Assembly (NCBI GenBank): GCA_029262895.1
Contig: JAJCYM010000085.1
Span: 1-64,000, forward strand
DNA: 64,000 bases
Direction: 5' to 3'
Origin: Roseivirga sp.
GTDB taxonomy: Bacteria > Bacteroidota > Bacteroidia > Cytophagales > Cyclobacteriaceae
The notes under the pieces were generated by a model. The model was not told the origin of the DNA and searched no databases. It was given only the letters and a program-made list of their open reading frames with translations. Made by a program: the position numbers and the translations under genes. Shown one piece after another: positions 17,038 to 26,146 of the stretch (positions are counted from its first letter, which is position 1; each line of letters starts with the position of its first letter).

Positions 17038-18462
17038 CTACTTGATTCTCTTAGGGTAGATTTTTCGCGTTCCGTTTTGGGTATAAACCACCTTGGTGAC
17101 CTTCCCCTTGTCATCAAGTTCAAACTTAAATTCAGAGTTGAAGGCTCTATAAGAGAATGTGGTTTCGTTCTGCGCATATAGATAGAGTGCTGATCTGCCT
17201 TTCGTTGCTGTCATTAAACGGCCGCCTCTTCTGAAAATGGTTATGATTTGGTCATTACCAAAATCATATTTACCTACGTATCGCTTGAGCACGTCTTTTG
17301 ACAATTTGACTTCTTCTTTCGCTGGTTGACCAATTAATCTTTTTTCAACCTCATTCTTGAGCTCATTAAACCAAATGCCACCACTTGAAGTGAGCATCAC
17401 CAGCCCTACGTTCTTGGTTGGATAAATCTCATAGAAGCTACCGAAACCATCTACGTCACCTCCATGTCCGAATTGTACCACTGTTGAGTCCAGCATATTT
17501 TGGGTTTCGAAGAAACCATAACCATAAGAAGCGTTCTCACTATACTGTTTTTTGTCCGCTGTAAGAATCAATTTGGTTGCTTGGTTTGACTTTAAATATT
17601 CCTGATAATCCTTCATTTGAGCGGTCATTAACCTAGAGAGGTCCGATACGTTCGAAAGAATGCCTCCTGCAGGAATGGCCTTACCCATTTCCCAGGGTTT
17701 GGTTTCCTTTTTACGATTTCCTACATCATAAGGTGTGGCCAATTTACTTCTTGTCTTATCATTAAGCACCGAGGTGGTAAATGACATTTGATAAGGGTCT
17801 GTCACGTATTGCTTGAGCAAATCTTCGTAGGTTTTGCCGGTCGCGTTTTCCAGAATATGCCCGAGCACCGCAAAGCCGAAATTGGAGTAAGAGAATTTGT
17901 TGAGCATATCATGGTTGATTTCCAAGGCTGCCAGATCATTCAATAACCCTTCTTCGCTATAACCTCCAAGCATTGGTGCTCCATTTGGAGTTGGAGGGAT
18001 GGAAGCTCCATTGTGTGGGAGTCCAGCTCGGTGTTGAAGAAAGTCTTTCAAACGCATATAGGTTTGAAAATCCCCGATCATAACCCGAGAATACTTCTCC
18101 AATGCTTCTCCTGGAATATCACCTCTCAGATAAGTTGAAACGCTGTCCAAAACGTTCATATCACCCGCTTCGAATAGGCTATTGTAGACAATGGAAGTAA
18201 ATGTTTTGGACAGTGAGGCAATTTGATATCCGGTGTTTTCATCGACAGCCAGACCCGAGTCCTGTTGCTTTTCACCACGGGAAATTACGTGTTGAAGGCC
18301 CTGGTTATCCACAATACCCACAACCAATGAAGGAATGTTAAAGCGTTTGATATAAGAGTCTATTATGTCCTCGATTGAATTGAGATCATAGGGAGTTGTC
18401 TGTGCAGCCGTGCTTACAGCAGAAAAGAAAAATAGGGTGAGTGTGTAAATAAGTGATTTCAT
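17038..18462 (-). CDS. Exported serine hydrolase of the beta-lactamase/AmpC-esterase family
   Basis: A 474-aa protein with a signal peptide (about 1-20, ending STAAQ). The class C beta-lactamase/DD-peptidase fold shows SxxK as S83-LSK86, YSN in FSYSNFGFAVLG, and the third motif as HGGDVDGFGS. A C-terminal beta domain (about 385-474, KRYVGKYDFG onward) is the DUF3471-like extension often found in these proteins. Secreted members act as esterases, peptidases or D-aminopeptidases, rarely as true beta-lactamases. It is a single gene, divergent from the LytS-like kinase. Confidence 0.88.
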   Translation of the reverse strand: MKSLIYTLTLFFFSAVSTAAQTTPYDLNSIEDIIDSYIKRFNIPSLVVGIVDNQGLQHVISRGEKQQDSGLAVDENTGYQIASLSKTFTSIVYNSLFEAGDMNVLDSVSTYLRGDIPGEALEKYSRVMIGDFQTYMRLKDFLQHRAGLPHNGASIPPTPNGAPMLGGYSEEGLLNDLAALEINHDMLNKFSYSNFGFAVLGHILENATGKTYEDLLKQYVTDPYQMSFTTSVLNDKTRSKLATPYDVGNRKKETKPWEMGKAIPAGGILSNVSDLSRLMTAQMKDYQEYLKSNQATKLILTADKKQYSENASYGYGFFETQNMLDSTVVQFGHGGDVDGFGSFYEIYPTKNVGLVMLTSSGGIWFNELKNEVEKRLIGQPAKEEVKLSKDVLKRYVGKYDFGNDQIITIFRRGGRLMTATKGRSALYLYAQNETTFSYRAFNSEFKFELDDKGKVTKVVYTQNGTRKIYPKRIK

Positions 18463-18677
18463 AACAGTTGTTTTTTTGACTTTCTCGAATGTAAATGGCT
18501 GGACAATTCATAATTGAAATAAAAGCTTGATTGCCTTTTGCTGAGGATAGAAAATGAATAGGATAAGCCTGATTGTGTTTAGGGTGCGTAACCAACAATT
18601 CATCATCACTTAAATCGAATTGGTCGACTAAAAGCCTGGAAACCTGAAATACTGCTTATTTTAGGGTTCCAAACATT

Positions 18678-19757
18678 ATGCAAACTCAAACATTGATTGA
18701 TAAATTTCTGGGTAATCGCCCGTTAACACATACTGTTTTCTGGGTGTTAATGGTCCTTCTATACACCCAGGTGTTTTTTCACTATGGTGTTTCCTTTTGG
18801 TTCGGCTTTATCAATAACATTGTCCTGTTTCCATCGATTATTGGTGCGGCATATGTGCTGGTATATTACCAGATACCAAGGTTCATAGAGAAAAAGAAGT
18901 ACTGGACTTTTGCTGGTTCCTTTCTGATCAGTGCCTACCTGTTCACAGTTATAGCCCGATTGCTTACTATATATATCGCAGAACCGGTCTTAGGAAGAGA
19001 TGAACCGTGGCCTCATATGTGGGCTTCAGTATTAATTGCTCCACAGCGTTTGATCCAAAATTATTTTATGGGAATACATATTGCGCCCCTTATAATGGCT
19101 AGTATAAAAATGGTTAAGAAGCATACTGAGACTAAAAGGAAGGCCGAGGCGCTCGAAAAGGAAAAGCATATTACAGAACTCAATTTTTTGAAGGCACAAA
19201 TCCACCCTCATTTTTTGTTTAATACCCTGAATAATCTCTATACACTTACCCTCCAAAAATCTGATCAGGCTCCTGAAACAGTGGTGAAATTGTCTGAGAT
19301 GCTTGATTATATGCTTTATCAATGTAACGACAAACTGGTGCCCATTGAAAAGGAAATACATCTGCTTAACAATTATATCGGGCTTGAAAAACTTAGATAT
19401 GGCGAGAGATTACTGGTGAAGTTTGAGGAAAGTATCGAAGACCCCCAAACGCAAATTGCCCCGCTTATGCTTTTGTCAATTGTGGAGAACGCCTTTAAGC
19501 ATGGTGTAAGCGGTGCCATGAAGAATTCGGAGATTAGCATACAAATCTCTATAAAGGAACAGGTGCTGGACATGAGTGTTTACAATACCAAACCACCTGT
19601 TGTTCAAGAGGATTTAACGGCTTATAAAGAGGGGATAGGAGTATCCAATATTAAGCGCCAATTGGAACTTTTATATCCTGATCGATATAACTTGGAAATA
19701 AAAGAAGACGAGGAATCTTATCTTGTTAACCTTAATATTCAATTGCAAGCGGCATGA
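18678..19757 (+). CDS. LytS-type sensor histidine kinase
   Basis: A 359-aa kinase. Four membrane helices (about 15-135) form a sensor without a large outer domain. A short coiled coil (TETKRKAEALEKEKHITELNF) leads to the His_kinase motif HPHFLFNTLNNLY (about residue 175) and an N-box LSIVENAFKHG (about 270-280). The G-box EGIGVSNIKRQL is near the end. The stop overlaps the regulator start (ATGA, 19754-19757). The stimulus is unknown. Gene order and fusion style match the second pair at 26893-28586. Confidence 0.93.
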   Translation: MQTQTLIDKFLGNRPLTHTVFWVLMVLLYTQVFFHYGVSFWFGFINNIVLFPSIIGAAYVLVYYQIPRFIEKKKYWTFAGSFLISAYLFTVIARLLTIYIAEPVLGRDEPWPHMWASVLIAPQRLIQNYFMGIHIAPLIMASIKMVKKHTETKRKAEALEKEKHITELNFLKAQIHPHFLFNTLNNLYTLTLQKSDQAPETVVKLSEMLDYMLYQCNDKLVPIEKEIHLLNNYIGLEKLRYGERLLVKFEESIEDPQTQIAPLMLLSIVENAFKHGVSGAMKNSEISIQISIKEQVLDMSVYNTKPPVVQEDLTAYKEGIGVSNIKRQLELLYPDRYNLEIKEDEESYLVNLNIQLQAA

Positions 19758-20458
19758 AAGCGAGATGTTTGATTGTAGATGATGAGCCTTTGGCCATTCA
19801 GTTACTGGAAGCCCATGTTTCGAGAGTACCTATGCTTGAAATTGTGGGAACCTGCACAAATGCGATGGATGCCTTTGAAATGTTGAAAAAACATCAGATC
19901 GATTTGCTTTTTTTGGACATCCAGATGCCAATGCTCACGGGAGTGGAGTTTCTCAAATCTCTTCAAAATCCACCGAAGGTAGTTTTTACAACAGCCTACA
20001 GGGAATATGCCATGGAAGGCTACGAGCTTGATGTATTGGATTATCTACTTAAACCAATCACCTTCGAACGATTTTTCAAATCAATCAATAAGTATTTTGA
20101 CCTTGGTAAGTCGGTTGACACGACTGTTCAAACATCAGGACAGGTTGGGGGCGAGAATGACTACGTTTTCGTCAATGTGAATAAAAAGCAGATAAAAGTC
20201 AGCTTCCAGGATATCTTGTATGTAGAAAGCCTAAAGGACTATGTGCGTATTCACTTAGTGGATCAGGCATTAATCACTAAGGACAAAATCTCTGCCTTTG
20301 ATTCGAAGTTGCCGGATGGCTTTATGAGGGTACACCGCTCTTATCTGGTTAACAAAGCGAAAATCACTGCTTATACGGCCACTGATATTGAGATCGGCAG
20401 AGTGGAAATTCCAATAGGTGTGAGCTATAAACGTGAAGTTATTGAGAGTCTGAAGTAA
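19754..20458 (+). CDS. LytTR family response regulator
   Basis: A 234-aa regulator with a receiver domain (about 3-120; acidic pocket VDDEP, phospho-acceptor Asp in FLDIQMP, conserved FTTAY and LLKP) and a LytTR DNA-binding domain (about 140-232; ILYVESLKDYVRIH, MRVHRSYLVNK). It is partner of the kinase it overlaps. LytTR proteins bind direct repeats upstream of their targets; no such site is claimed here. About 220 bases with a repeat element follow the stop. Confidence 0.94.
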   Translation: MKARCLIVDDEPLAIQLLEAHVSRVPMLEIVGTCTNAMDAFEMLKKHQIDLLFLDIQMPMLTGVEFLKSLQNPPKVVFTTAYREYAMEGYELDVLDYLLKPITFERFFKSINKYFDLGKSVDTTVQTSGQVGGENDYVFVNVNKKQIKVSFQDILYVESLKDYVRIHLVDQALITKDKISAFDSKLPDGFMRVHRSYLVNKAKITAYTATDIEIGRVEIPIGVSYKREVIESLK

Positions 20459-20537
20459 AAGGATCTATCTAAACTTTTGCCTCCTTGCCAATGCAAATTT
20501 GTCACCTTCGTTTGTGTCTTTACAAACATCAGCCCAA

Positions 20538-20674
20538 CTGTCATTCCGATGAGTCCATTCTGTAGGAATGGGTGAAGAAGGAATCTGTCTGTTCTGGACT
20601 GTTGGATTTTTCAACTGGCAGATTGCCACGTCACAAATCTTTGCTATCGCAAAATTTGCTTCTCGCAATGACAG
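20538..20674. repeat. Dispersed repeat, family C, with short terminal inverted repeats
   Basis: A 137-base element bounded by CTGTCATT (20538-20545) and AATGACAG (20667-20674), perfect 8-base inverted ends. Internal landmarks are TCTGTCTGT, CAGATTGCCACG and CTCGCAA. The same landmarks reappear in the same order in a shorter stretch at about 57501-57570. It fills a convergent gap between the regulator and folA. It encodes nothing recognisable. Confidence 0.6.
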
Positions 20675-20677
20675 CTA

Positions 20678-21181
20678 CTATGCCTTCACATAAGTCACAA
20701 AGTCGAAGGTATACTTGTGCCGTTCGTCTATATCGTGATGTTGCCTGCGCTCTTCCCGCCAGTGATTTGCATTAAACTCAGGGAAGAAAGTATCAGCTTC
20801 TTCTATTTCGGTATCCACCTCAGTGATCAGCATTCTGTCCACCATTCCTTTTTCCAAAGAATCTTTGTAGATGATTCCGCCCCCAATGATAAATACTTCC
20901 GATTGTTCCTGTACCTCACAAAGCTCAAAGGCCTCTTCAAGACTGTTTACGGCATAATGTCCTTCAGGTGCTCTGTAAACTTCGTTTCTGGTAACAATGA
21001 CAAAGGTTCTTCGAGGAAGAAGCCCGGGAAGTGAGTCGAAGGTTTTACGGCCAAGAATAACATAATGATCAAGGGTAGTTTGCTTAAAAAATTTGAAATC
21101 ATCCGGAAGCCTCCAAAGGAGGTCATTGTCTTTGCCGATGGCATTGTTCTTGGCCTTTGCTACAACTATTGTTCTGATCAT
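20678..21181 (-). CDS. folA: Dihydrofolate reductase
   Basis: A 167-aa enzyme that reduces dihydrofolate to tetrahydrofolate with NADPH. The N-terminal IVVAKAKNNAIGKDNDLLWRLPDDFKFF carries the substrate-site acid (Asp of LPDDF) and the W/L pocket. Downstream are GRKTFDSL and the FIIGGGIIYKDSL nucleotide loop. Length is normal. Its ATG overlaps the TGA of fmt (ATGA, 21178-21181), so both folate-linked functions are translationally coupled. It is housekeeping and the target of trimethoprim. Confidence 0.96.
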   Translation of the reverse strand: MIRTIVVAKAKNNAIGKDNDLLWRLPDDFKFFKQTTLDHYVILGRKTFDSLPGLLPRRTFVIVTRNEVYRAPEGHYAVNSLEEAFELCEVQEQSEVFIIGGGIIYKDSLEKGMVDRMLITEVDTEIEEADTFFPEFNANHWREERRQHHDIDERHKYTFDFVTYVKA

Positions 21182-22098
21182 AGGGTGTTACCTCTTAAAA
21201 ATGACTCAATATCCATTCGTTTTTTCCCTTCCATTTGCAAGTGTGTTATGGCCAATGGGCTGCCACCAGATTGAATATGCAAATAAGTCTTATTGTCAGT
21301 TGTGAAATCTCCGGGATGCTCACCGGCAGTTTGAAACTCCGTCTTCTTTGCCCCAAAAATCTTAAAGTTCTTTCCGGCAATGGTCGTCCACGCAGCCGGA
21401 TAGGGAGAAAGACCACGAATGAAATTGTAAATTTCTCCTGAAGGCTTTGACCAATCTATTTGGCAGGTTTCCTTGAAAATTTTAGGAGCATGCTTGATTT
21501 CCTCCGACTCCACCTGTGGCAATTGAGGATAATCATCAGCCTGAATGGCCTGCACTGTTTTGAGCACCAGTTGCGCACCTTTCTCCATCAATCGCACGTA
21601 AAGCGTTCCCACAGTATCATCCTCTTCTATAGGCTCCTTTTCCTGGAATATTATATTGCCCGTATCGATCTCATGTTTTAAAAAGAAAGTGGTCACCCCA
21701 GTTTCTTTTTCCCCATTAATGATTGCCCAATTGATTGGGGCAGCACCACGGTATTGTGGAAGCAAAGAGCCGTGCAAGTTGAAAGTTCCAATCTCAGGCA
21801 TGTCCCAAACCACTTCTGGCAACATGCGAAAGGCAACTACTATCTGTAGGTTGGCTCTATAGCCACGAAGTTCTTCCAGAAACTCAGGGTTCTTGAGGTT
21901 TGTCGGCTGTAGCACTGGTATGTCTTGGGCAACTGCATAGTCCTTCACAGGAGAGGTAGCTAGCTTTTGACCTCTGCCCTTGGGTTTGTCTGGGGCAGTA
22001 ATGACAGCGACAATATTAAATCCATTTTTCACCAGGATTTGTAAGCTTGGCACCGCGAATTCTGGTGTGCCCATATATATGATTCTTAAATCCCGCAT
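21178..22098 (-). CDS. fmt: Methionyl-tRNA formyltransferase
   Basis: A 306-aa enzyme that formylates initiator Met-tRNA with 10-formyltetrahydrofolate. The N-terminal domain shows RIIYMGTPEFAVPSL, VITAPDKPKGRGQK, and the formyl-transfer signature FNLHGSLLPQYRGAAPINWAI with the catalytic N-H-D set (Asp in HEIDTGNII). The C-terminal oligonucleotide-binding domain starts around 205 (FIRGLSPYPAAWT). It is upstream of folA in the same operon, a logical pairing as both use folates. A small stem (TCCCTttAGGGA) sits in the 98 bases before it. Confidence 0.97.
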   Translation of the reverse strand: MRDLRIIYMGTPEFAVPSLQILVKNGFNIVAVITAPDKPKGRGQKLATSPVKDYAVAQDIPVLQPTNLKNPEFLEELRGYRANLQIVVAFRMLPEVVWDMPEIGTFNLHGSLLPQYRGAAPINWAIINGEKETGVTTFFLKHEIDTGNIIFQEKEPIEEDDTVGTLYVRLMEKGAQLVLKTVQAIQADDYPQLPQVESEEIKHAPKIFKETCQIDWSKPSGEIYNFIRGLSPYPAAWTTIAGKNFKIFGAKKTEFQTAGEHPGDFTTDNKTYLHIQSGGSPLAITHLQMEGKKRMDIESFLRGNTL

Positions 22099-22196
22099 TA
22101 AATCTAATGGTCTTTATTGTGGCCCTTGGCGAACGAGTGAATGCTAAAATTAGACAATCCCTTTAGGGAATAAAAGGGCAGGATGAGTTGAAACAC

Positions 22197-23351
22197 TTAG
22201 TCGAAATCGGGATAGAGCAAATACTTTTTTCTGAGCACCTTGTATTCATCTAGCCTTGGTTGCCAGGAGGCTCGAATTTCTTCCTCTGTCATTCCTGACT
22301 CCACTTGTTTTTGAAAGTCCTCGGTTCCCGATAGCAATCTGATATAAGGCCGAAAAAAGGTGGTGTCGTCTTTCAGGTCTTCATAATAATCCAGAAGATA
22401 TTTCAGAGAGAGTCGATGCTCCGCTTTTTCATTTCCGAAGAACTCACCTGAGCAGTCTAACCCCTCTAGCGGAGGATATTTAGATCCAGCATTTGGTTTT
22501 GGGGTGAACCTATGAGTGCCTTTGGAATAATCTGGATGGCCAATCATTTCAAAAGGATAATCAGTACCACGACCAACGCTTACCACTGTTCCTTCAAACA
22601 AGCCAAGTGTTGGATAGAGTGTTATGGAATTGTCGGTGGGTAGATTTGGGGAGGGGCGAACAGGCAAAGAGTAGGTCTGTTTATGATCCCAGCCAACCAT
22701 GGGGATGACTGTTAAATCTGATTTACTTTTATCAGCCAACCAACCTTCCTGATTGATCATTTCGGCCATCTCTCCAACAGTCAACCCATGTACTATGGGA
22801 ATAGGGTGCATGGCCACAAAGCTGCTGACATCAGGGTCTTTTACCGGCCCATCCACATACATGCCATTTGGATTAGGCCTGTCCAGCACAATCACTTTTT
22901 TGCCATTTTCGGCACCTGACTCCATGATGTAGTGCATGGTGCTGATAAAGGTGTAGAACCTCACGCCAACGTCTTGGATGTCAAAAACCAACACGTCAAT
23001 ATCCGCCAAAAGCTCAGGGCTTGGTTTTCGGGTTTTACCATAAATAGAGATAATCGGAACACCAGTCTTGCTATCTTTACTATCGTCAATATGTTCGCCA
23101 TCAGGCGCTTCTCCCCGGAAACCGTGCTCAGGGGCCATCACTTTTACAATGTTTATTCCCCTGGAAATTAGCGTATCCACAAGATGGGTAGAGCCAACCA
23201 TAGAGGTTTGATTGACAACCATAGCAACGCGCTTGCCTTCAAGTAAGGGTAGGTACTCGTCCAGCCTTTCTGCACCCACTTTCAAACCTTGTGGAGTGCT
23301 GCATTGGGCAAATACTAATAAAATCGAGAAAAGGAGGACTACTCTAAGCAA
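22197..23351 (-). CDS. NamZ-like exo-beta-N-acetylmuramidase (DUF1343) lipoprotein
   Basis: A 384-aa lipoprotein (FAQC, cysteine about residue 17). The DUF1343 fold is clear: GKRVAMVVNQTS, KVMAPEHGFRGEAPDGE, DSKTGVPIISIYG, VLVFDIQDVGVRFYTFISTM, VDGPV and EGTVVSVGRGTDYPFE. Characterised members (NamZ) remove terminal MurNAc from peptidoglycan fragments. The start is TTG at 23351, with no in-frame ATG near. It diverges from the LolE-like gene, which also uses TTG, across 51 bases. Confidence 0.92.
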   Translation of the reverse strand: MLRVVLLFSILLVFAQCSTPQGLKVGAERLDEYLPLLEGKRVAMVVNQTSMVGSTHLVDTLISRGINIVKVMAPEHGFRGEAPDGEHIDDSKDSKTGVPIISIYGKTRKPSPELLADIDVLVFDIQDVGVRFYTFISTMHYIMESGAENGKKVIVLDRPNPNGMYVDGPVKDPDVSSFVAMHPIPIVHGLTVGEMAEMINQEGWLADKSKSDLTVIPMVGWDHKQTYSLPVRPSPNLPTDNSITLYPTLGLFEGTVVSVGRGTDYPFEMIGHPDYSKGTHRFTPKPNAGSKYPPLEGLDCSGEFFGNEKAEHRLSLKYLLDYYEDLKDDTTFFRPYIRLLSGTEDFQKQVESGMTEEEIRASWQPRLDEYKVLRKKYLLYPDFD

Positions 23352-23402
23352 TGGTTCGTTTATCTTTGATGCTGACAGACTATTTCAAAATTAACCATAT
23401 TC

Positions 23403-24623
23403 TTGAACCTCCCTTACTTCATAGCCAAAAGAATTAGTGATCCAAATCAGGGTAATTTTTCCGCTGTTATTCAGAAAGTGGCCGTGGCCAGTGTGGCTAT
23501 AGGGTTGGCCGTAATGATTGGGGCCTATATGATCCTCGGAGGGTTTCAGAACAACATAAAGGACAAGATATTCAGTTTTGCAGGGCACATCCAGATTACC
23601 AAGTTCTCTCTAACCAATTCTTTTGAAGAGGAACCTATGACCATCGAACCGGAGAGGTTGGTTTCTATTAAAGAGAATCGCTTTGTCAGGCATATTCAGG
23701 AATACGCCCAGAAACCCGCTATACTTCAAAAAGGGGATGAAGTGTTCGGCATCGTGGTCAAGGGTGTGGGCAGAAGTTTTAATCAGGATTCCTTCGGTAA
23801 ATATCTCATTGATGGCAGATTTATAAACTTTAACGATTCTACCCACAGTGCTGAAATCGTCATTAGCCAGCACGTAGCGGAGGACATGAGATTGGCAGTG
23901 GGAGATAGGGTAATCACTTATTTTGAGCGAGATGAATTGGCAATACCCAGAAGACTAACAGTGGTTGGTATTTTCAATACTGCACTGGACGATTTCGACA
24001 AGAAGATCATGCTGGGAGATATTGAGATGATTCGAGGCCTTAATGGCTGGAATGGCAATGAGGTTGGTGGTTATGAGGTGTTCGTTGATGATTACTCCCG
24101 AATAGACGAGGCCTACCTGGAACTCAACGATCTTGTCGGTGATTTCAATGATGCGCAAAAAGTGCCAGACAAGTTTGTTCAGATTTTTGACTGGCTGGCC
24201 TTGCTCAATCAAAACAACTTTATTTTCCTGGCACTTATATTATTTGTGGCCTCATTCAATATTGTTTCAGTGTTGTTTATCCTTATCATGGAAAGAACCC
24301 AAATGATAGGCATGTTTAAAGCCATTGGCGCCACTGACGGTCTGATAAGAAAGGTGTTTTCCCTGAATGGGTTAAGACTTGTTGTCAAGGGGGTAGTGAT
24401 TGGTAATTTGGTGGCTATTGCTTTTGGCCTGGTTCAATATTATTTCAAACCTATTACGCTCGACCCAATTCACTACTATATGGAATATGTGCCTATTGAT
24501 TGGAATTGGCAATTGATTATAGGCTTGAACGTATTGGTGGTTGCGCTGATTACGGTGACCATGTTGTTGCCAACCGCACTAATTTCACGCATTAGACCCG
24601 TGAAGGCTATCCGTTTCGACTAG
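23403..24623 (+). CDS. LolC/LolE-like lipoprotein-releasing permease
   Basis: A 406-aa permease of the FtsX/LolCE type. The N-terminus MNLPYFIAKRI is the family's usual start and here uses TTG, since no ATG is available. One helix at about 27-48 precedes a large periplasmic domain (about 50-270), then three helices (about 275-300, 325-350, 370-395) close the protein. ERTQMIGMFKAIGATDG is the cytoplasmic coupling motif for the ATPase. It probably moves lipoproteins toward the outer membrane with an ATPase encoded elsewhere. The last 39 bases overlap the convergent glycosyltransferase gene. Confidence 0.88.
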   Translation: MNLPYFIAKRISDPNQGNFSAVIQKVAVASVAIGLAVMIGAYMILGGFQNNIKDKIFSFAGHIQITKFSLTNSFEEEPMTIEPERLVSIKENRFVRHIQEYAQKPAILQKGDEVFGIVVKGVGRSFNQDSFGKYLIDGRFINFNDSTHSAEIVISQHVAEDMRLAVGDRVITYFERDELAIPRRLTVVGIFNTALDDFDKKIMLGDIEMIRGLNGWNGNEVGGYEVFVDDYSRIDEAYLELNDLVGDFNDAQKVPDKFVQIFDWLALLNQNNFIFLALILFVASFNIVSVLFILIMERTQMIGMFKAIGATDGLIRKVFSLNGLRLVVKGVVIGNLVAIAFGLVQYYFKPITLDPIHYYMEYVPIDWNWQLIIGLNVLVVALITVTMLLPTALISRIRPVKAIRFD

Positions 24624-25370
24624 GTCAGTGGTTTCTTCTTCCTGGCGGTAGCTTCTGAACAGACTTCCAATTTTTATCTGCATTACCCCAAAGACAGCTT
24701 CTCTGACAATATTGCCTGAAAGCTTAGATTCACCTCGTGTTCGGTCAGTAAAAATGATAGGCACTTCAGCGATTTTGAAACCGTACTTCCAAGTAAGGAA
24801 TTTCATTTCGATTTGGAAAGCGTAGCCCATAAACCTGACTTTGTCCAATTCTATGGTCTCCAAAACTTTTCTTCTGTAGCACTTAAACCCGGCTGTGGTA
24901 TCTCTAATAGGAAGTCCGGTGATAAAGCGTACGTAATGACTTGCGTAGTAAGACAAGATAACCCTACTCATTGGCCAGTTGACCACATTCACTCCAGTAA
25001 CGTATCTTGATCCGATCGCAAGATCGTTCTGACCTTTATCACAGGCCTCATGTAACTTTACCAAGTCTTCGGGGTTATGGGAAAAATCAGCATCCATTTC
25101 GAAGATGTATTCATAAGCCCTTTTCAATGCCCACCTGAAGCCATGGATATATGCTGTGCCAAGACCCAATTTACCCTTTCGCTCTTCCATGAAAAGCCTC
25201 CCGGGAAATTCTTCCATAATCGATTTGACGATACTGCCTGTGCCATCAGGCGAATTGTCATCAACGATAAGTAAATGAAAGTCTTTAGGGAGCGTGAGGA
25301 CAGCGCGAACAATGTCTGCAATGTTCTCCTTTTCATTATAAGTAGGTATGATAACTAGACTGTCGCTCAT
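24585..25370 (-). CDS. Polyprenol monophosphomannose synthase-like glycosyltransferase (GT2)
   Basis: A 261-aa cytoplasmic or membrane-associated GT2 enzyme that transfers a sugar, typically mannose, from a nucleotide sugar to polyprenyl phosphate. It shows VIIPTYNEKENI, DDNSPDGTG, the DxD-type EMDADFSHNPEDL, AIGSRYVTG and the acceptor region RDTTAGFKCYRR. There is no C-terminal membrane domain, so it is the short DPM1 type. Its 3' end overlaps the convergent permease gene by 39 bases, all of it in its poorly conserved tail (about the last 12 residues). Confidence 0.9.
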   Translation of the reverse strand: MSDSLVIIPTYNEKENIADIVRAVLTLPKDFHLLIVDDNSPDGTGSIVKSIMEEFPGRLFMEERKGKLGLGTAYIHGFRWALKRAYEYIFEMDADFSHNPEDLVKLHEACDKGQNDLAIGSRYVTGVNVVNWPMSRVILSYYASHYVRFITGLPIRDTTAGFKCYRRKVLETIELDKVRFMGYAFQIEMKFLTWKYGFKIAEVPIIFTDRTRGESKLSGNIVREAVFGVMQIKIGSLFRSYRQEEETTDLVETDSLHGSNA

Positions 25371-25522
25371 TTTAAATTTCCCTGGGCACTATAATAATCT
25401 GTTTAACCTTAAAAAGGTTTAGTAATTAACTAGATTTAACTTTTTCGGCCGGTAAGAATAGGAGTGATAATTTAAAGCACAAATATGAGAATTATTTGCT
25501 AAAATTCCAGCCAACAACGCTT

Positions 25523-26035
25523 ATGAACAAATGTGTTTTTCTAGATCGTGATGGCGTGCTCAATGTAGAAATTGGGCGTCACATTATGAAAGTTGATGAA
25601 TTCGTAATACCTGAAGATGTACCTGTCGGTTTAAAGCGACTTAAAGCTGCAGGTTACAAGCTTGTAGTGGTCACCAATCAAAGCGGAATAGCAAGAGGTT
25701 ATTATGATGACCAGGTAGTATTAGACTGCCATGAGCTACTTCAAAAACAATGTGACCATGCGCTAGACCAACTTTATTATGCACCCCTGATTGATCATGT
25801 AAGTAAATCCTTGATGCGCAAGCCGGATTCGCTTATGCTTGAAAAAGGAATGGCCAAATTCAATGTGGATCCTTCACAATCCTGGATGATTGGAGATAAA
25901 GAAAGAGATTTGATTCCTGCAAAGAAACTGGGAATCCACACCATGCAAATTATGGCAATGGTGCCCGAGACAGACATAGCTGAAGAAAGAGTGCAAACCT
26001 TCACAGAGGCTGTAGACCTAATTCTGGGTGAGTAA
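25523..26035 (+). CDS. HAD-IIIA family phosphatase, GmhB-like
   Basis: A protein of about 170 aa. The ATG at 25523 puts the HAD motif I (FLDRDGVLN, Asp8/Asp10) right at the start. Motif II is VVVTNQSGIARG; motifs III/IV are RKPDSLM and MIGDKERDLIPAKK. This is the histidinol-phosphatase/heptose-bisphosphate phosphatase branch. The Zn-binding cysteines of typical GmhB (CxH...CxC) are absent: the corresponding stretch is YYAPLIDHVSKSLMRKP. The substrate is therefore uncertain, heptose bisphosphate or another sugar phosphate. A divergent promoter gap precedes it, with a small AACCTT-aaa-AAGGTT stem. Confidence 0.85.
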   Translation: MNKCVFLDRDGVLNVEIGRHIMKVDEFVIPEDVPVGLKRLKAAGYKLVVVTNQSGIARGYYDDQVVLDCHELLQKQCDHALDQLYYAPLIDHVSKSLMRKPDSLMLEKGMAKFNVDPSQSWMIGDKERDLIPAKKLGIHTMQIMAMVPETDIAEERVQTFTEAVDLILGE

Positions 26036-26146
26036 TTAGGTATTTTTCGTGTTCATCTGGAGTTTTGTCGCGTTCATCGAGATTTTTTGTGAGCCTCAGT
26101 GACTCAGTGCACTTTTGAATCATCAACAACGCAAAATATCTGAATT

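Noticed and set aside
17038-18462. Antibiotic beta-lactamase
   Set aside because: The SxxK, YSN and HGG motifs are shared with esterases and D-peptidases and a DUF3471-like extension is present; resistance cannot be claimed.
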